From the NCBI GenBank assembly GCA_021202245.1, contig JAJQDK010000104.1:14340-28898 (forward strand): DNA of 14,559 bases, read 5' to 3'. Of this stretch, positions 13,527 to 14,559 are shown in pieces. This DNA comes from Clostridiales bacterium (GTDB taxonomy: Bacteria > Bacillota > Clostridia > Oscillospirales > Acutalibacteraceae). Every line of letters begins with the position of its first letter. The stretch's first letter is position 1. Both the position numbers and the translations under genes were made by a program. The notes below the pieces were generated by a model. It saw only the letters and a list, made by a program, of their open reading frames with translations. It made no database searches and was not told the origin of the DNA.

Positions 13527-14312
13527 TTACGGCTGAGTAAGGAACACTGTTCCCACGTTTTTGCCGTCAAATATTTTATAAAGATTTTTGGGATTTGAAC
13601 CGTTTATAACGTGAACCTCAACCCCTCGTTTTGTTGCGTAATCAGCCGCCTGCAGCTTGGTAACCATTCCGCCGGTGCCCCTGTTGGAGCCGGAGCCAGC
13701 CGCCATATCGAGAATATCTCGGGTTATTTTTTTTACAACGGGAATTTGCCTTGCGTCCTTGTTTATCCGAGGGTTTGAGTCGTAAAGCCCGTCAATGTCC
13801 GTAAGTATAACCAGCCTGTCTGCACAGACCAGCCCTGCAACTATCGCCGAAAGCATATCGTTATCGCCGAAATTATTTCCGTCAAGCTCATCAATAGCCA
13901 CGGTGTCGTTTTCATTGATGACGGGAATTATGTTCATCGACAAAAGCTCGTCTATGGTGTTGATTACATTCTGCCTTTTTTGGTCGGTTTCCACCGCATA
14001 ACGCGTCAAAAGAATCTGAGCGACCGAATGGTTGTACTCGCCGAAAAGCTTGTCATACATAAACATAAGCTCGCACTGACCTATTGCGGCAAGAGCCTGC
14101 TTCTTTTTTGTTTCGTTCGGACGCTTTGCAAGACCTGTTTTGCCCATACCCACACCTATTGCGCCCGATGATACAAGCATAATTTCCTCGCCGCTGTTCT
14201 GTAAATCGGAGATGACCTTGCACAACGCTTCAATCCTGTGGTAATTTATTTTTCCGTTTTCATACGTCAGTGTTGAGGTGCCCACCTTAACAACGGTACG
14301 TTTGTTTTCCAT
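13527..14312 (-). CDS. proB: Glutamate 5-kinase
   Basis: A 261-residue amino-acid-kinase-fold enzyme that phosphorylates glutamate with ATP, the committed and usually proline-inhibited step of proline synthesis. Motifs are VVKVGTSTL (7-15), MLVSSGAIGVGM (45-56), VINENDTVAIDEL (131-143), FGDNDMLSAIVA (148-159), LTDIDGLYDSNPR (170-182) and GSNRGTGGMVTKLQAA (208-223). It lacks the C-terminal PUA domain of the Escherichia coli protein (about 367 residues), as many short Gram-positive versions do. The frame is open to 14393, but the ATG at 14312, with GGAGTG six to eight bases upstream, begins the conserved core. A second possible start, 14339 with GAGG ten bases before it, would add nine residues. 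Confidence 0.95.
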   Translation of the reverse strand: MENKRTVVKVGTSTLTYENGKINYHRIEALCKVISDLQNSGEEIMLVSSGAIGVGMGKTGLAKRPNETKKKQALAAIGQCELMFMYDKLFGEYNHSVAQILLTRYAVETDQKRQNVINTIDELLSMNIIPVINENDTVAIDELDGNNFGDNDMLSAIVAGLVCADRLVILTDIDGLYDSNPRINKDARQIPVVKKITRDILDMAAGSGSNRGTGGMVTKLQAADYATKRGVEVHVINGSNPKNLYKIFDGKNVGTVFLTQP

Positions 14313-14378
14313 TATATCCACTCCGTTGAAATCCTGCATATTTTCGCCGCCTCGGCAGACGAGAATATATATACTATT

Positions 14379-14408
14379 ATTATACCACAACATTATTGCG
14401 TTTTACAA
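14379..14408 (-). promoter_or_regulatory. Promoter for proBA
   Basis: On the minus strand, TTGTAA (14408-14403) and a perfect TATAAT (14384-14379) are 18 bases apart, with TGG in front of the -10 as an extended -10. The start point near 14372 leaves a leader of about 60 bases to the proB ATG at 14312. The leader shows no T-box or obvious riboswitch. Confidence 0.7.
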
Positions 14409-14469
14409 CCGTTGATTGCAAAATAAAAGACCGACTTTGCAAAAAACGTGAAGTCAAATAAAAATTACA

Positions 14470-14559
14470 TTAGCAAGGGAATACCCGCACGGCGCAGCCG
14501 TCCTTATAAAAGTATATTTTAATAATGTTCACGGAGCTAAAGCTCCTACACCTCATCCG
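14470..14559. repeat. Repeat-like hairpin region at the window end
   Basis: No gene is seen from the proBA promoter to the window edge. ACGGC-gca-GCCGT (14489-14501) and GGAGC-taaa-GCTCC (14533-14546) are perfect hairpins. The second shares its stem with the dispersed hairpin repeats at 4287-4300 and 10631-10644. The element, ending ACACCTCATCCG, is cut by the window edge. Confidence 0.5.

Noticed and set aside
12968..13540. 190-codon plus-strand frame inside proA
   Set aside because: Ser/Ala/Leu-rich antisense shadow of proA; the proA motifs are intact and no ribosome site precedes this frame.
14313..14372. T-box or proline-sensing leader before proBA
   Set aside because: The leader is only about 60 bases, with no T-box TGGNACC-like sequence and no terminator stem.

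Overview
The window looks like chromosome from a low-to-mid GC anaerobic Gram-positive bacterium, most likely a member of the Clostridia (Oscillospiraceae/Ruminococcus-like). Supporting signs are strong GGAGG-type ribosome binding sites, TTG starts used alongside ATG, a small bacterial 2[4Fe-4S] ferredoxin, and a holB-ricT-trmN6-rsmI run that matches the Bacillus holB-yaaT-yabA-yabB-yazA-yabC neighbourhood. The species cannot be fixed from sequence alone. Nearly everything lies on the minus strand. The exception is one three-gene cassette on the plus strand.

Read in the direction of transcription (right to left), the layout is as follows. (1) 14312-12262: proB and proA, the first two steps of proline synthesis, behind a clear extended -10 promoter. 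(2) 11305-12260, plus strand: three tightly packed small genes of unknown function, the last with a hydrophobic C-terminus. It ends one base short of the proA stop codon, so the two transcription units collide tail to tail. (3) 11248-10778: a YfcE/MJ0936-type phosphodiesterase. (4) 10525-8808: holB (clamp loader delta') overlapping ricT (PSP1/Y-complex). (5) 8605-8435: a stand-alone 56-residue ferredoxin with its own promoter and a candidate terminator. (6) 8270-5384: trmN6, rsmI and folC, with ATGA overlaps at both junctions. (7) 5175-36: a cell-surface polymer operon behind a near-consensus promoter. It encodes an IspD/TarI-like cytidylyltransferase, a TagF/TarL-like polyol-phosphate transferase with an acidic Ser/Asp/Glu tail, an extended-SDR nucleotide-sugar enzyme, and an acyltransferase-3 membrane protein interrupted by a one-base frameshift in an A7 tract.

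The surface operon is coherent. The cytidylyltransferase would make a CDP-polyol or CDP-sugar precursor, the transferase would polymerise polyol phosphate, the SDR would modify a nucleotide sugar, and the acyltransferase would decorate the product. The A7 tract could make that last step switchable, or the gene may simply be dead or misread. The central block is housekeeping: translation fidelity (RsmI, TrmN6), folate, replication and RNA processing.

Intergenic gaps between units (none above 300 bp) are rich in short hairpins and degenerate dispersed repeats. Pieces recur at about 4230-4312, 8304-8360, 10556-10761 and 14533-14546, and one 13-mer lies inside the 3' end of trmN6. No tRNA, rRNA, CRISPR array, transposase or phage gene was seen. 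The least explained element is the plus-strand three-gene cassette.
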